NCBI RefSeq assembly: GCF_004798665.1
Contig: NZ_CP039292.1
Location: forward strand, 1,426,001-1,490,000
DNA: 64,000 nucleotides
DNA from: Actinomyces procaprae
GTDB lineage: Bacteria; Actinomycetota; Actinomycetes; Actinomycetales; Actinomycetaceae
Direction: 5' to 3'
The position numbers were made by a program, and so were the translations under genes. A model generated the notes under the pieces. That model was not told where the DNA came from. It worked only from the letters and a program-made list of their open reading frames with translations, and did not search any database. This document shows, one piece after another, positions 25,449 to 33,497 of this stretch (the first letter of the stretch is position 1; each line of letters starts with the position of its first letter).

Positions 25449-27557
25449 ATGACTCCCATGACTCAGGCCGATCCCGCTGTGGCGGACGCACTCCCCGAAA
25501 CCAACCCCTTCGCCCGCCCCTGGGAACTCGACCTGGAACTGCCCGATTTCGGCGCCGTCTCGCCGGCGGACATCGAGCCGGCGGTACGGGCCGGTATGGC
25601 GGCTCAGCGTGCCCAGTGGGAGGCGATTGCCACCAACCCCGCCGCGCCGACCGTGGAGAACACGGTCGCCGCCGTCGAACGCAGCGGCGAACTGCTGTCC
25701 CGCGCCCTGACCGTGCTGTACGCGCTGACCTCGGCTACCGACAGCCCCGAGCTGGACGCGCTGGAGGAGGCCCTCGCCCCCGACCTGGCCGCCCACGAAG
25801 ACGCCTACAGCCTGGATGCGCGCATCTACCGGCGCTTCAAGACCCTCGACGAACAGGTGCGTGCCGCCGCCCAGGCCACGCCCGCCCGGACCCCGGTGGA
25901 CGCCGACGGTCAGGCGATCGACGCCGAGACCGCCCGCTACATCCGCCTGGCCGTAGAGGAGTTCGAACGCGACGGCGTCGCCCTGACCGGCCCGAACGCG
26001 GACCGGCTGCGCGCCATCAACGCCCGCCTGACGGCCCTGTCCACCCGCTTCGCCACGCTCACCACCAAGGCCATGCACGCCGCCGGCGTCGCCAACTTCA
26101 CCGCCACTCCCGCGCTGGCCACCACCGCCGCCCACGCCGAGCGCGTCGCCCTGCTGAACCGGTCACTGGGCCGTGCACTGTCCGGCGAACATGACACTCG
26201 GGCCCTCGTGCTGGAGGAGGCCGGGCTGCGGGCCGAGCGCGCCCGCCTGCTCGGCTACCCCCACCACGCCGCGGTCGTCGCCGCCGAGTCGGCCGCCCGC
26301 ACCAGCCAGGCCGTCAACGAGCTGCTCGCCCGCCTGGTGCCCCCGGCCATGGCCAACGCCCGCCGCGACGCGGAAACCTACGCCGCCCGCATGGCCGCCG
26401 ACCCGGCCACCCGACCCGGGGAGAGCTTCGGCCCCGCCGACTGGCCCCGCTACGAGGAGGCCGAGCGCAAGGAACGCTTCGGCGTCGACGACGCCACCCT
26501 CGCCCCCTACCTGGAGCTGGACAACGTCGTCGAACGGGGCGTCTTCTACGCTGCGAGCCGCCTGTACGGCATCAGCTTCCACGAGCGTCCCGACCTGGCC
26601 GCCCACATGTACGCCCCGGATGTGCGCGTCTGGGAGGTGCGCGATGGCGAGGGTGACGATGCACCCCTGCTGGGACTGTTCGTCGGCGACTACTACGCCC
26701 GCGAGGGCAAGCACGGCGGCGCCTGGATGGACTCCCTGGTGGAGCAGAGCCACCTGACCGGGCGCAGGCCGGTGGTCATCAACTGCCTGAACCTGACCAA
26801 GCCCGAAACCGGGCCCACGCTGATGAGCTGGGACAACGTGATCACCGCCTTCCACGAGTTCGGCCACGCCCTGCACGGCCTGTTCGCCGATACCCGCTGG
26901 CCCAGCGCGTCGGGCACCAACGTGCCCCGCGACGTCGTCGAGTTCCCCTCCCAGGTCAACGAGAAGTGGGCACTGCACCCGCAGGTCATCGCCTCCTACG
27001 CCCGCCACGTGGACACCGGCGCGCCCCTGCCGCAGTCCCTCGCCGAGCAGCTGCGCAGCCAGGGCGCCTTCGGCCAGGGCTACGCCACCACCGAGTACTT
27101 GGGGGCGGCCCTGCTCGACCAGGCGTGGCACACCCTGGAGCCGCAGGAGGTGCCCGACGACGTGACCGCGGTCGAGGCCTTCGAGCATGCCGCCCTGGCC
27201 GACGCCGGCATTGACGATGCCCTGGTCCCGCCCCGCTACCGCACCACCTACTTCGCCCATGTCTTCGGCGGCGGCTATGCGGCCGCCTACTACGCCTACA
27301 TCTGGAGCGAGGTTATGGACGCCGACACCACCGAATGGTTCCGCACCGACGGCGAGGGCGGCCGCGGCGGCGACCTGGGCCTGAATCGCCGGGCCGGGGA
27401 GCGCTTCCGCCGTGAGTTCCTCTCCCGTGGGGACTCCCGCGACCCGCTCGTCTCCTACCGCGCCTACCGCGGCCGCGACCCGGAGATCGCCCCGCTGCTT
27501 CAACGCCGGGGGCTGAACTGGATCGTGGCCTCGCCGGTAGACGCGCCCCACGGTTGA
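25449..27557 (+). CDS. M3-family oligopeptidase (peptidyl-dipeptidase Dcp-like)
   Basis: 702 aa; ATG 25449 or, three codons later, ATG 25458. The zinc-binding HEFGH lies in AFHEFGHALHGLFADTRWPSASG, with the downstream Glu ligand in the VVEFPSQVNEKWA helix. C-terminal HVFGGGYAAAYYAYIWSEVMD gives the substrate-binding Tyr/His loops. No signal peptide, so cytoplasmic. Length matches Dcp/OpdA. It removes dipeptides or short fragments during peptide turnover. Followed 18 bp later by the small acidic gene. Confidence 0.94.
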   Translation: MTPMTQADPAVADALPETNPFARPWELDLELPDFGAVSPADIEPAVRAGMAAQRAQWEAIATNPAAPTVENTVAAVERSGELLSRALTVLYALTSATDSPELDALEEALAPDLAAHEDAYSLDARIYRRFKTLDEQVRAAAQATPARTPVDADGQAIDAETARYIRLAVEEFERDGVALTGPNADRLRAINARLTALSTRFATLTTKAMHAAGVANFTATPALATTAAHAERVALLNRSLGRALSGEHDTRALVLEEAGLRAERARLLGYPHHAAVVAAESAARTSQAVNELLARLVPPAMANARRDAETYAARMAADPATRPGESFGPADWPRYEEAERKERFGVDDATLAPYLELDNVVERGVFYAASRLYGISFHERPDLAAHMYAPDVRVWEVRDGEGDDAPLLGLFVGDYYAREGKHGGAWMDSLVEQSHLTGRRPVVINCLNLTKPETGPTLMSWDNVITAFHEFGHALHGLFADTRWPSASGTNVPRDVVEFPSQVNEKWALHPQVIASYARHVDTGAPLPQSLAEQLRSQGAFGQGYATTEYLGAALLDQAWHTLEPQEVPDDVTAVEAFEHAALADAGIDDALVPPRYRTTYFAHVFGGGYAAAYYAYIWSEVMDADTTEWFRTDGEGGRGGDLGLNRRAGERFRREFLSRGDSRDPLVSYRAYRGRDPEIAPLLQRRGLNWIVASPVDAPHG

Positions 27558-27575
27558 GCCGGTATCCTTGCCCAC

Positions 27576-27911
27576 ATGACGAACGACCCGCGGTCCGCGC
27601 TCAACCGACTCATCGCCGCCTTCGAGGCGCACCTGGACGCCGCCGCAACGGGTGACGAGGCATCCCCGGCCGTGGTTGCGGCGGAGGACGCCCTCCAGGA
27701 CGCCTTCTTCACATACGACGACGCCCTGTTCACCGCCTACGGCATCGAGCTCCCCTTCGACACCTTCGACTCCGACGAGGATGACGATGAGGCGGAGGAC
27801 GATGAGGACGCGGACGACTACGACGATGATGACGTAGACGATGAGGACATGGACGCGGACGACTACGACGACTACGACGACCGGGAGGTCGACGACGACT
27901 ACGAGGCCTGA
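27576..27911 (+). CDS. Small protein with a very acidic C-terminal tail
   Basis: 111 aa. Residues 1-60 form a predicted helical module (RSALNRLIAAFEAHLDAAAT...AVVAAEDALQDAFFTYDDALFTAYGIELPFDTF) that resembles a short actinobacterial family sometimes labelled primosomal protein without functional evidence. Residues 65-111 are almost only Asp, Glu and Tyr. Such a tail could mimic nucleic acid or bind basic proteins. It likely shares a transcript with the M3 peptidase gene. Confidence 0.75.
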   Translation: MTNDPRSALNRLIAAFEAHLDAAATGDEASPAVVAAEDALQDAFFTYDDALFTAYGIELPFDTFDSDEDDDEAEDDEDADDYDDDDVDDEDMDADDYDDYDDREVDDDYEA

Positions 27912-27920
27912 GCGCCCCGG

Positions 27921-28898
27921 TCAGAAGCGCTCGGGGTAGCCGACCTCCGGGGCGGTCACCTCATCCAGGGCATGGCGGATCTGCGCCGGCAGGTCCAGGT
28001 CCTCGGCGGCCAGGGCTCCGCGCAACTGCCCGGGGGTGCGTGCCCCCACGATGGTTGAGGCCATCCCGGCGGCGTCCCGAGCCCACGCCAGGGCCACCTC
28101 TACGGGCTTGCGGTCCAGGCCAACGGCTGCCGTGGCCACGGCCTCCACAATGCCCTGGAACCGCTCGCCCAGGTAGGGCGCCACGTAGGCGCGCAGGTGC
28201 GGGGAGGCGCCGCGCGAATCCGGGGGAGTGGTGGCCCGGTACTTGCCAGTGAGTACTCCGCGCCCGAGCGGGGCGTAGCCGATCACGCCGAAGCCGAGTC
28301 CCGTCGCCGCCGGCAACAGTTCCCGCTCGATGCCGCGTGACAGGAGCGAGTGCTCCACCTCCACCGCGGCCAGGCCCGGCCCGCCAGCCTCACGCAGCAG
28401 GTCCGCCAGGTGCACGCTCGCCCAGGCGGGGTGGTTCGATACCCCCACATAGCGGGTGCGGCCGCTGGCGACGGCGATTCGTAGCGCGTCGGCGGTCTCC
28501 TCCAGCGGAGTGGTCGCATCGGGGACCTGCACCAGCCATAGATCCAGGTGGTCCGTGCCCAGGCGCGCCAGCGAGTCATCCAGCGTGTCCAGCAGGGTGC
28601 CCCGAGAGGCATCGGCCGCCGTCGAGCGGGCGCCGGTGCGCCAGGTGCGCACACCCGCCTTGGAAACCAGCACCACGTCGCGCCGATCCACCGCCCCGGC
28701 CAGCAGGCCGCCGATCACCTCCTCCGAGGCGCCCTCGCAGTAGGAGGCGGCCGTGTCCAGCAGGGTTCCGCCGGCGTCGAGGAAGATCTCCAACTGGTCC
28801 TTCGCCTCAAGCTCATCGGTGTCCCGCCCCCAGGTCATGGTGCCGAGTCCGACCGCCGATACGCGCAATCCGGTGCGCCCGAGCCGCCTGTGTTCCAT
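27921..28898 (-). CDS. Aldo/keto reductase
   Basis: 325 aa from ATG 28898 (MEHRRLGRTGLRVSAVGLGTMTWG). The frame is open to 29042 but the extension is Pro/Arg-rich and covers a hairpin. TIM-barrel AKR features: LLDTAASYCEGASEEVIG (Asp, Tyr), VLVSKAG (Lys) and a C-terminal NADPH-binding VGARTPGQL. At the position of the conserved catalytic His (usually VH.PD) the sequence has VQVPD, so Gln replaces His, which may change catalysis. Substrate unknown. Confidence 0.88.
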   Translation of the reverse strand: MEHRRLGRTGLRVSAVGLGTMTWGRDTDELEAKDQLEIFLDAGGTLLDTAASYCEGASEEVIGGLLAGAVDRRDVVLVSKAGVRTWRTGARSTAADASRGTLLDTLDDSLARLGTDHLDLWLVQVPDATTPLEETADALRIAVASGRTRYVGVSNHPAWASVHLADLLREAGGPGLAAVEVEHSLLSRGIERELLPAATGLGFGVIGYAPLGRGVLTGKYRATTPPDSRGASPHLRAYVAPYLGERFQGIVEAVATAAVGLDRKPVEVALAWARDAAGMASTIVGARTPGQLRGALAAEDLDLPAQIRHALDEVTAPEVGYPERF

Positions 28899-28949
28899 GG
28901 CCCAACCGTATGGCGTCGTCGGCGCCATACCGGGCAGGCCGCCGACGGC

Positions 28950-29000
28950 GCGCCCCGCCGCCCGCCCCGGATTGCCAATCGGGGGCGGGCGGCGGGGCGC
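28950..29000 (-). terminator. 19-bp GC-rich hairpin after tusA
   Basis: GCGCCCCGCCGCCCGCCCC (28950-28968) pairs perfectly with 28982-29000. The 13-nt loop can close further (GATT/AATC). It begins 8 bp after the tusA stop on the minus strand. There is no T-run; the long stem is enough to suggest termination of the yeeE-tusA transcript before the aldo/keto reductase gene. Confidence 0.75.
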
Positions 29001-29007
29001 CATTCGT

Positions 29008-29229
29008 CTACTTGCGGACAGTGATGGCCCAGGAGGCCTCACCGGTCTTGGTGAACTCGGTGACGGTGTAGCCGTTGTCCGCCGCCCAGGCGGGCAGCGA
29101 CTGGGTGCCCTGGGTGCAGTCGAAGGCGATGACGAGCTCGTCGCCGGTCTCCAGATCAGCCATCGCCTCCTCAGCCTCCATCACGGGGAAGGGGCAGACG
29201 AGGCCCTCGGTCTCCAAAACGGTGCGCAT
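29008..29229 (-). CDS. TusA/SirA-like sulfur carrier protein
   Basis: 73 aa. The family signature GLVCPFPVMEAEEAM contains the Cys that carries persulfide sulfur; the CP-x-P motif is intact. It lies 51 bp after yeeE on the same strand, the usual pairing (YeeD/YeeE) for thiosulfate import, in which the carrier accepts sulfur on the cytoplasmic face and hands it to biosynthesis. Confidence 0.92.
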   Translation of the reverse strand: MRTVLETEGLVCPFPVMEAEEAMADLETGDELVIAFDCTQGTQSLPAWAADNGYTVTEFTKTGEASWAITVRK

Positions 29230-29280
29230 AACTGGGTCCTTTCGATGAGTGAATTGAGGATGGGGTGACGGGGTGAGCGG

Positions 29281-30393
29281 TCAGCGGCTCACGAGCGCGC
29301 CTGTCGCCTCGGACTCACCCAGGCGCTCGGAGGCGGCGGATGCTGCCGCGCGCGCGGCACGCCGCTGATTACGGGGGCGGATAAGGGTGACGTACGCGGC
29401 GGCGCCCACGCCCAGCACCTGGAAGACGAGCGCCGTCCAGCCCTGCCAGGACAGCAGGGAGGTCTGCACCAGGGCGTTGCCGATGGAGCAGCCGCCGGCC
29501 CAGGCCGCGCCCACACCCATGAGCAGCCCGCCGCCGATCGAACGGCGAATCACGGTGGCGGAGGGGACGCGGACGCGGAACTCACCCGACGCGCGGGCGC
29601 TGAGATGGGAGCCGATGAGGATGCCGAGCACCAGCGGCACGCCCCAGTCGAGTCGGCTGCCGTCCCCCGTCACCAGCCACCCGACCAGGTTCGACGACGG
29701 CGTGGTGATTCCCAGCCCGTCGTGGCGGCCGCTGGCCCACGAAGTCGGCCAGGCGATGACCGCCACCAGCCCGACGAGCACGCCCGTCACCAGCGGGTTC
29801 CAAGCGCGTTCGAACAGCAGGTGGTTCAGGCCCGTGCGCTGGGGAGCCAGCTGCAGGACGGCGGGCCGGTCCGCGGCAAGCCGCAGCTGCCACCGCACCA
29901 GGAGGGCGACTGCTGCCGCCAGTGCGAGCACGCCGACCCAGTCGGGCAGCCCGAAGGTGGCGGGAATCGTGGTCAACTGCGTGGTCCACAGGCCCTTGAC
30001 CCAGGTGGTCACCGGGGCTAGCACTCCGGTCTTCGAGGCCGCAGCCGTCCCGGCGTAGGCGATGAGCGCGAACCAGGAACCCACCAGGCCCTCCCCGGCC
30101 CGGTAATAGGTGCCCGTGGCGCAGCCCCCGGCCAGCACAATGCCGACGCCGAACAGTAGCGAGCCGACCGCGGTCGCCACGACCGACAGTGTGGGCACCT
30201 CCGGGGTGATGGCGCCGGTAGCCGTTAACAGGGTGACGCCGACGGCCTGGACGGCGATGGCCAGCAGGAAGGCGGTCATCCACCGCCAGGATCCGGAGAC
30301 CCACAGGTCTCGGAAGGCGCCGGTGATGCAGAAGCGGCCGCGTTGGAGGACGAGTCCGAGGAGGCCGCCGACGATTAGTCCGGTGAGAATCAT
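29281..30393 (-). CDS. YeeE/YedE-family thiosulfate/sulfur transporter
   Basis: 370 aa with about nine to ten hydrophobic segments. The conserved cysteine motifs of YeeE/TsuA are all present: QRGRFCITGAFRD, LAGGCATGTYYRAGEG and WAGGCSIGNALVQ. These cysteines relay thiosulfate across the membrane. ATG 30393 has AAGGA at good spacing. Its transcript would carry a leader of about 300 nt with a three-cysteine-codon upstream ORF (30606-30689), which suggests control by cysteine supply. Confidence 0.92.
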   Translation of the reverse strand: MILTGLIVGGLLGLVLQRGRFCITGAFRDLWVSGSWRWMTAFLLAIAVQAVGVTLLTATGAITPEVPTLSVVATAVGSLLFGVGIVLAGGCATGTYYRAGEGLVGSWFALIAYAGTAAASKTGVLAPVTTWVKGLWTTQLTTIPATFGLPDWVGVLALAAAVALLVRWQLRLAADRPAVLQLAPQRTGLNHLLFERAWNPLVTGVLVGLVAVIAWPTSWASGRHDGLGITTPSSNLVGWLVTGDGSRLDWGVPLVLGILIGSHLSARASGEFRVRVPSATVIRRSIGGGLLMGVGAAWAGGCSIGNALVQTSLLSWQGWTALVFQVLGVGAAAYVTLIRPRNQRRAARAAASAASERLGESEATGALVSR

Positions 30394-30605
30394 TGGAAGT
30401 CCTTGGTCCGACCGCCGAGGACGGTCTGGTGGTAAAGGACGCAGGTGGGGCGACTGCTTCGGCGTAATGCGCCGTCGGCCACAGGCGTAACCCTCCCGCG
30501 ACTGTGGGGAAAGGGGCTGAGGCCTGACCAGGGGTGCCTACCGGCGCGTGCCGCGGCGTCGGCGGGCCGGGGGAAGAAGCAGGGTATGCGTATTCGAGTG
30601 CTGCC
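30394..30605 (-). other. Structured leader between the Cys-rich ORF and yeeE
   Basis: No gene. On the minus strand short stems are visible: CCACAG/CTGTGG, GGCG-CATTA-CGCC, and GACCG/CGGTC just before the yeeE ribosome binding site. Alternative pairings could couple ribosome stalling upstream to yeeE expression. On the plus strand the same DNA contains strings resembling parts of a cobalamin riboswitch (see findings). Confidence 0.45.
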
Positions 30606-30689
30606 TCACTGAGCCCTGGCCAGGTCGAGCATGCAGCAACACGCTCCGCGCCGGGCGCGAAGGTTGCGGGCTGCGATCTGGGAGCTCAT
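30606..30689 (-). CDS. 27-codon leader ORF with three consecutive Cys codons
   Basis: ATG 30689 with GGAAG about 9 nt upstream; stop at 30606. An in-frame ATG at 30698 is less well placed. The 27-aa peptide has an Arg-rich middle followed by Cys17-Cys18-Cys19 (TGT TGC TGC) and ends LDLARAQ. It precedes a sulfur-uptake operon on the same strand. Known precedent: poly-Cys short ORFs act as cysteine-responsive attenuators of sulfur genes in mycobacteria. Stalling at the Cys codons when Cys-tRNA is low would alter the downstream leader. Confidence 0.7.
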   Translation of the reverse strand: MSSQIAARNLRARRGACCCMLDLARAQ

Positions 30690-30830
30690 GAGATTCATCT
30701 TCCGTTCAGGGACTGCGGTTGACGGCGGCCGCCGACTGTTAATCGGGGCCGTGGCCGAGATGCTAGGCGCGGTCGGCGACTGCGCGCCAAGGCCGTATCA
30801 CTTTGCGAGACTGCCCGGTCGGGATCGCGC

Positions 30831-31808
30831 CTACGCCGCGGGGGTGCGTCTGGCGGTGAGCAGCCGTTCGACGCCGTCGGCGGGCAGTTCGGGAGTGGTC
30901 CCGCCGAATACCGGGCACTGGGCGTGGTAGGCGCACCAGTCGCACAGGCGGGAGCGGTGCGGGGCGAATTCGCCCGCGGCGGCGCAGTCCTCCACCTCGT
31001 CCCAGATGCGAGCCAGCTTGGTCTCGGTGGTCTCCAGCTCGGGAAGCCGCGGATCGTGGGTGAGGGTGCGGCCATCCTTCAGGTAGACGAGCTGCAGGCG
31101 TGATGGGGCCCGTCCGCGCAGACGCCAGAGCACCAGGGCGTAGAAGCGCATCTGGAACAGCGCCTCCTCCTGGAAGCGCGGGCCCGGGGACCGGCCGGTC
31201 TTGTAGTCGACCACGCGCATGGCGCCGTTAGGGGCCACGTCCAGGCGGTCTACGAAGCCGCGCAGCAGCAGCCCGTCGCGCGTCTCCGCCTGCACGAACA
31301 GCTCCCGCTCGGCCGGCTCCAGCCGCGTGGGGTTCTCCAGCTGGAAATAGGCACCGACCAGTTCGCGGGCCTCATTCAGCCAGGGGTCGACCTGGGCGGG
31401 GTCCGCGAACAGGGCCATCACTGCGGGGTTCTTCTCCCGGTGCGCCTCCCACTGGCCGGGCAGCATCGCGAGCGCGGCCTCGCGGGTGCGCTCGCGGGCC
31501 GGCAGGTCGTAGAGCCGCTCCAGGATCGCGTGCACGAGCGTTCCCTTATGGGTGGCCAGGGAGCCGGGCTCCGGGATACGGTCCACGGTGCGCAGGCGGA
31601 ACAACAGCGGGCACTGCATGAAGTCCTTGGCCCGCGACGGCGACAGCGCTGTGCGCCCCGAGCCGCGACGGTTGCCGCACCCTCCGGGACCCGTGGCACG
31701 GGCGGAGTCACCAGGGCCCGTGGGGCGCACGCCGTCGGCGGTCGGTACGGCATCGACCTTGGTCGTCACGGCGGGTGCGGCGTCGGGCCGGCTGGGGTGT
31801 TCACTCAT
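30831..31808 (-). CDS. RecB-family PD-(D/E)XK exonuclease (Cas4-like)
   Basis: 325 aa from ATG 31808; the longer frame to 31910 is not convincing. N-terminal LSPSRAKDFMQCPLLFRL with the first cluster Cys, then GTLVHAILERLYDLP, the nuclease core GFVDRLDVAPNGAMRVVDYKTGRSP (GxVDR...DYKTG) and the C-terminal RLCDWCAYHAQCPVF, where three further Cys complete a likely [4Fe-4S] cluster as in AddB/Cas4. No cas genes or CRISPR repeats are nearby, so a general DNA repair role is likelier. Confidence 0.9.
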   Translation of the reverse strand: MSEHPSRPDAAPAVTTKVDAVPTADGVRPTGPGDSARATGPGGCGNRRGSGRTALSPSRAKDFMQCPLLFRLRTVDRIPEPGSLATHKGTLVHAILERLYDLPARERTREAALAMLPGQWEAHREKNPAVMALFADPAQVDPWLNEARELVGAYFQLENPTRLEPAERELFVQAETRDGLLLRGFVDRLDVAPNGAMRVVDYKTGRSPGPRFQEEALFQMRFYALVLWRLRGRAPSRLQLVYLKDGRTLTHDPRLPELETTETKLARIWDEVEDCAAAGEFAPHRSRLCDWCAYHAQCPVFGGTTPELPADGVERLLTARRTPAA

Positions 31809-31936
31809 GTGGGCGAACCTACCGCCGCCCGGCGACATGAATGGGACTTGGACGGTGGGCCGTCCACAGCCACCGCCTCGCCCCCTGTCGTGAGCCGCCC
31901 CTGTGGACACCGGAGCAGCCCCCCGACATGAACCTA

Positions 31937-31965
31937 TTGACAGGACAAACTGTGGGACCTATGCT
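31937..31965 (+). promoter_or_regulatory. Sigma-70 promoter of the ribose-type ABC operon
   Basis: TTGACA (31937-31942), 17-bp spacer, TATGCT (31960-31965). This is the best consensus promoter in the window. The flanking CTGTGGGAC (31950-31958) and GTCACAG (31970-31976) form an imperfect dyad that spans the -10, a natural repressor site. Confidence 0.85.
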
Positions 31966-32000
31966 TTTTGTCACAGAATCGTCTACGCAAAGGAGCGGCT

Positions 32001-33494
32001 ATGGGCGAGGTGGTGTTGGAGGCGCGTTCGATCGCCAAGTCCTTCACGGGGGCCAAGGTCCTGGACGACGTGTCCCTCGACTTGCGCAGCGGCGAGGTGC
32101 ATGCACTGATGGGGGAGAACGGTGCCGGGAAGTCGACCCTGATGCGGATCCTCATCGGCGTCCTGCGAGCCGACGCCGGTCAGGTGCTGATAGACGGCCG
32201 CCCGGTGCGCATCGGCTCGCCCCGCCAGGCGATGGACCTGGGAATCGCCATGATCCACCAGGAGTTCAACCCGGTGCTGGACATGCGCGTGTACGAGAAC
32301 ATCTTCATCGGTCGTGAACCGCGCAACTCCCTGGGGCTGGTGGACCTGCGGCGCATGCGTCGGGAGGCAGTCGAGCTGCTGAAGTCCATGGAGGCCGAAC
32401 TGCCGGTCGATGCCTACATGCGCGAACTGTCCGTCGCACAGTGCCAGCAGGTCGAGATCGCCAAAGCGCTGTCCGCCCAGGCGCGGGTCGTCATCATGGA
32501 TGAGCCAACCTCCGCGATCACCGAGGATGACGCCGAGAACCTGTTCGCACAGATCCGGCGTCTGCGAGACGCAGGGGTCGGCATCATCTACATCTCCCAC
32601 AAGATGGAGGAGATCTTCCGCATTGCCGATCGCATAACGGTGCTGCGCGACGGCAGGCACGTAACCACCGGCGATGCGTCCGAATTCGACGATGCCGCCT
32701 TGATCAGGTCCATGGTTGGTCGCAGTATCGACGACGTCTTCCCCAAGCGGGAGGTGTCTGTGGGGGAGCCCGTCTTGGAGGTGCGCCATTGGAGCGTACC
32801 GAGCCGGGTGCACGACGTCAGCCTGACGCTGCACGGCGGCGAGATCCTCGGCATTGGCGGGCTCGTGGGCGCGGGCCGATCAGAGTTGGTGGAGTCGCTG
32901 TTCGGATTCGGGCGGCACTCGGGTGGCACGGTGCTGCGCGACGGTCTTCAGGTGCACCTGAAGCGGCCCGCCGACGCCATCGGGCACGGCATGGCCCTGA
33001 TCACCGAGGACCGCAAGCGCACCGGCCTGAACCTGAGTGGCACGGTGCTGGAGAACGTGACGCTGCCCTCCCTGGAAAGGCTGTTCCCCGGCGGCCTCAT
33101 ATCTCCCCGGAGGGAACGGCGAACGGTGAGTCATTACATGCAGTCGCTGCAAGTCAAGGCGACCTCACCGAACCAGTACGTCGTGGAACTGTCCGGCGGC
33201 AACCAGCAGAAGGTCGTACTGGCCAAATGGATGCTGATGCAGCCCGATGTAGTCATCTTCGACGAGCCCACCCGCGGCATCGACGTTGGCGCCAAACACG
33301 ACATCTACGAGCTGATCGGCGACCTGGTCGAACAGGGCAGGGCGGTCATCCTCATCTCCTCCGAGATGGGGGAGCTGATTGGGCTCAGCGATCGAATCAT
33401 GGTGCTGGCGGAGGGCCGCTGCACTGGAATGCTGGAACGCTCCGAATTCTCACAGGAGGCGATCATGGAGCTCGCCTCGCGATTCGAAGGATGA
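32001..33494 (+). CDS. Sugar ABC transporter ATP-binding protein (RbsA/MglA-type)
   Basis: 497 aa from ATG 32001 with AGGAG at 31991. Two ABC domains in tandem: the first has Walker A GENGAGKST, signature LSVAQCQQVEIAKAL and Walker B VVIMDEPTSAI; the second has a degenerate Walker A (GLVGAGRSE), signature LSGGNQQKVVLAKW and DEPTRGIDVGAK. This arrangement is standard for the CUT2 family (ribose, galactose, xylose, AI-2). It drives import with the permease and binding protein that follow. The second site is probably not hydrolytic. Confidence 0.94.
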   Translation: MGEVVLEARSIAKSFTGAKVLDDVSLDLRSGEVHALMGENGAGKSTLMRILIGVLRADAGQVLIDGRPVRIGSPRQAMDLGIAMIHQEFNPVLDMRVYENIFIGREPRNSLGLVDLRRMRREAVELLKSMEAELPVDAYMRELSVAQCQQVEIAKALSAQARVVIMDEPTSAITEDDAENLFAQIRRLRDAGVGIIYISHKMEEIFRIADRITVLRDGRHVTTGDASEFDDAALIRSMVGRSIDDVFPKREVSVGEPVLEVRHWSVPSRVHDVSLTLHGGEILGIGGLVGAGRSELVESLFGFGRHSGGTVLRDGLQVHLKRPADAIGHGMALITEDRKRTGLNLSGTVLENVTLPSLERLFPGGLISPRRERRTVSHYMQSLQVKATSPNQYVVELSGGNQQKVVLAKWMLMQPDVVIFDEPTRGIDVGAKHDIYELIGDLVEQGRAVILISSEMGELIGLSDRIMVLAEGRCTGMLERSEFSQEAIMELASRFEG

Positions 33495-33497
33495 ATC

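Noticed and set aside
30534-30930. Short plus-strand frames after the riboswitch-like strings
   Set aside because: No ribosome binding site or recognisable product, and they overlap the Cys-leader ORF and the end of the RecB-type gene.
30831-31808. Cas4 of a CRISPR-Cas system
   Set aside because: The protein has Cas4/AddB-like motifs, but no cas genes or repeat-spacer array is present in the window.
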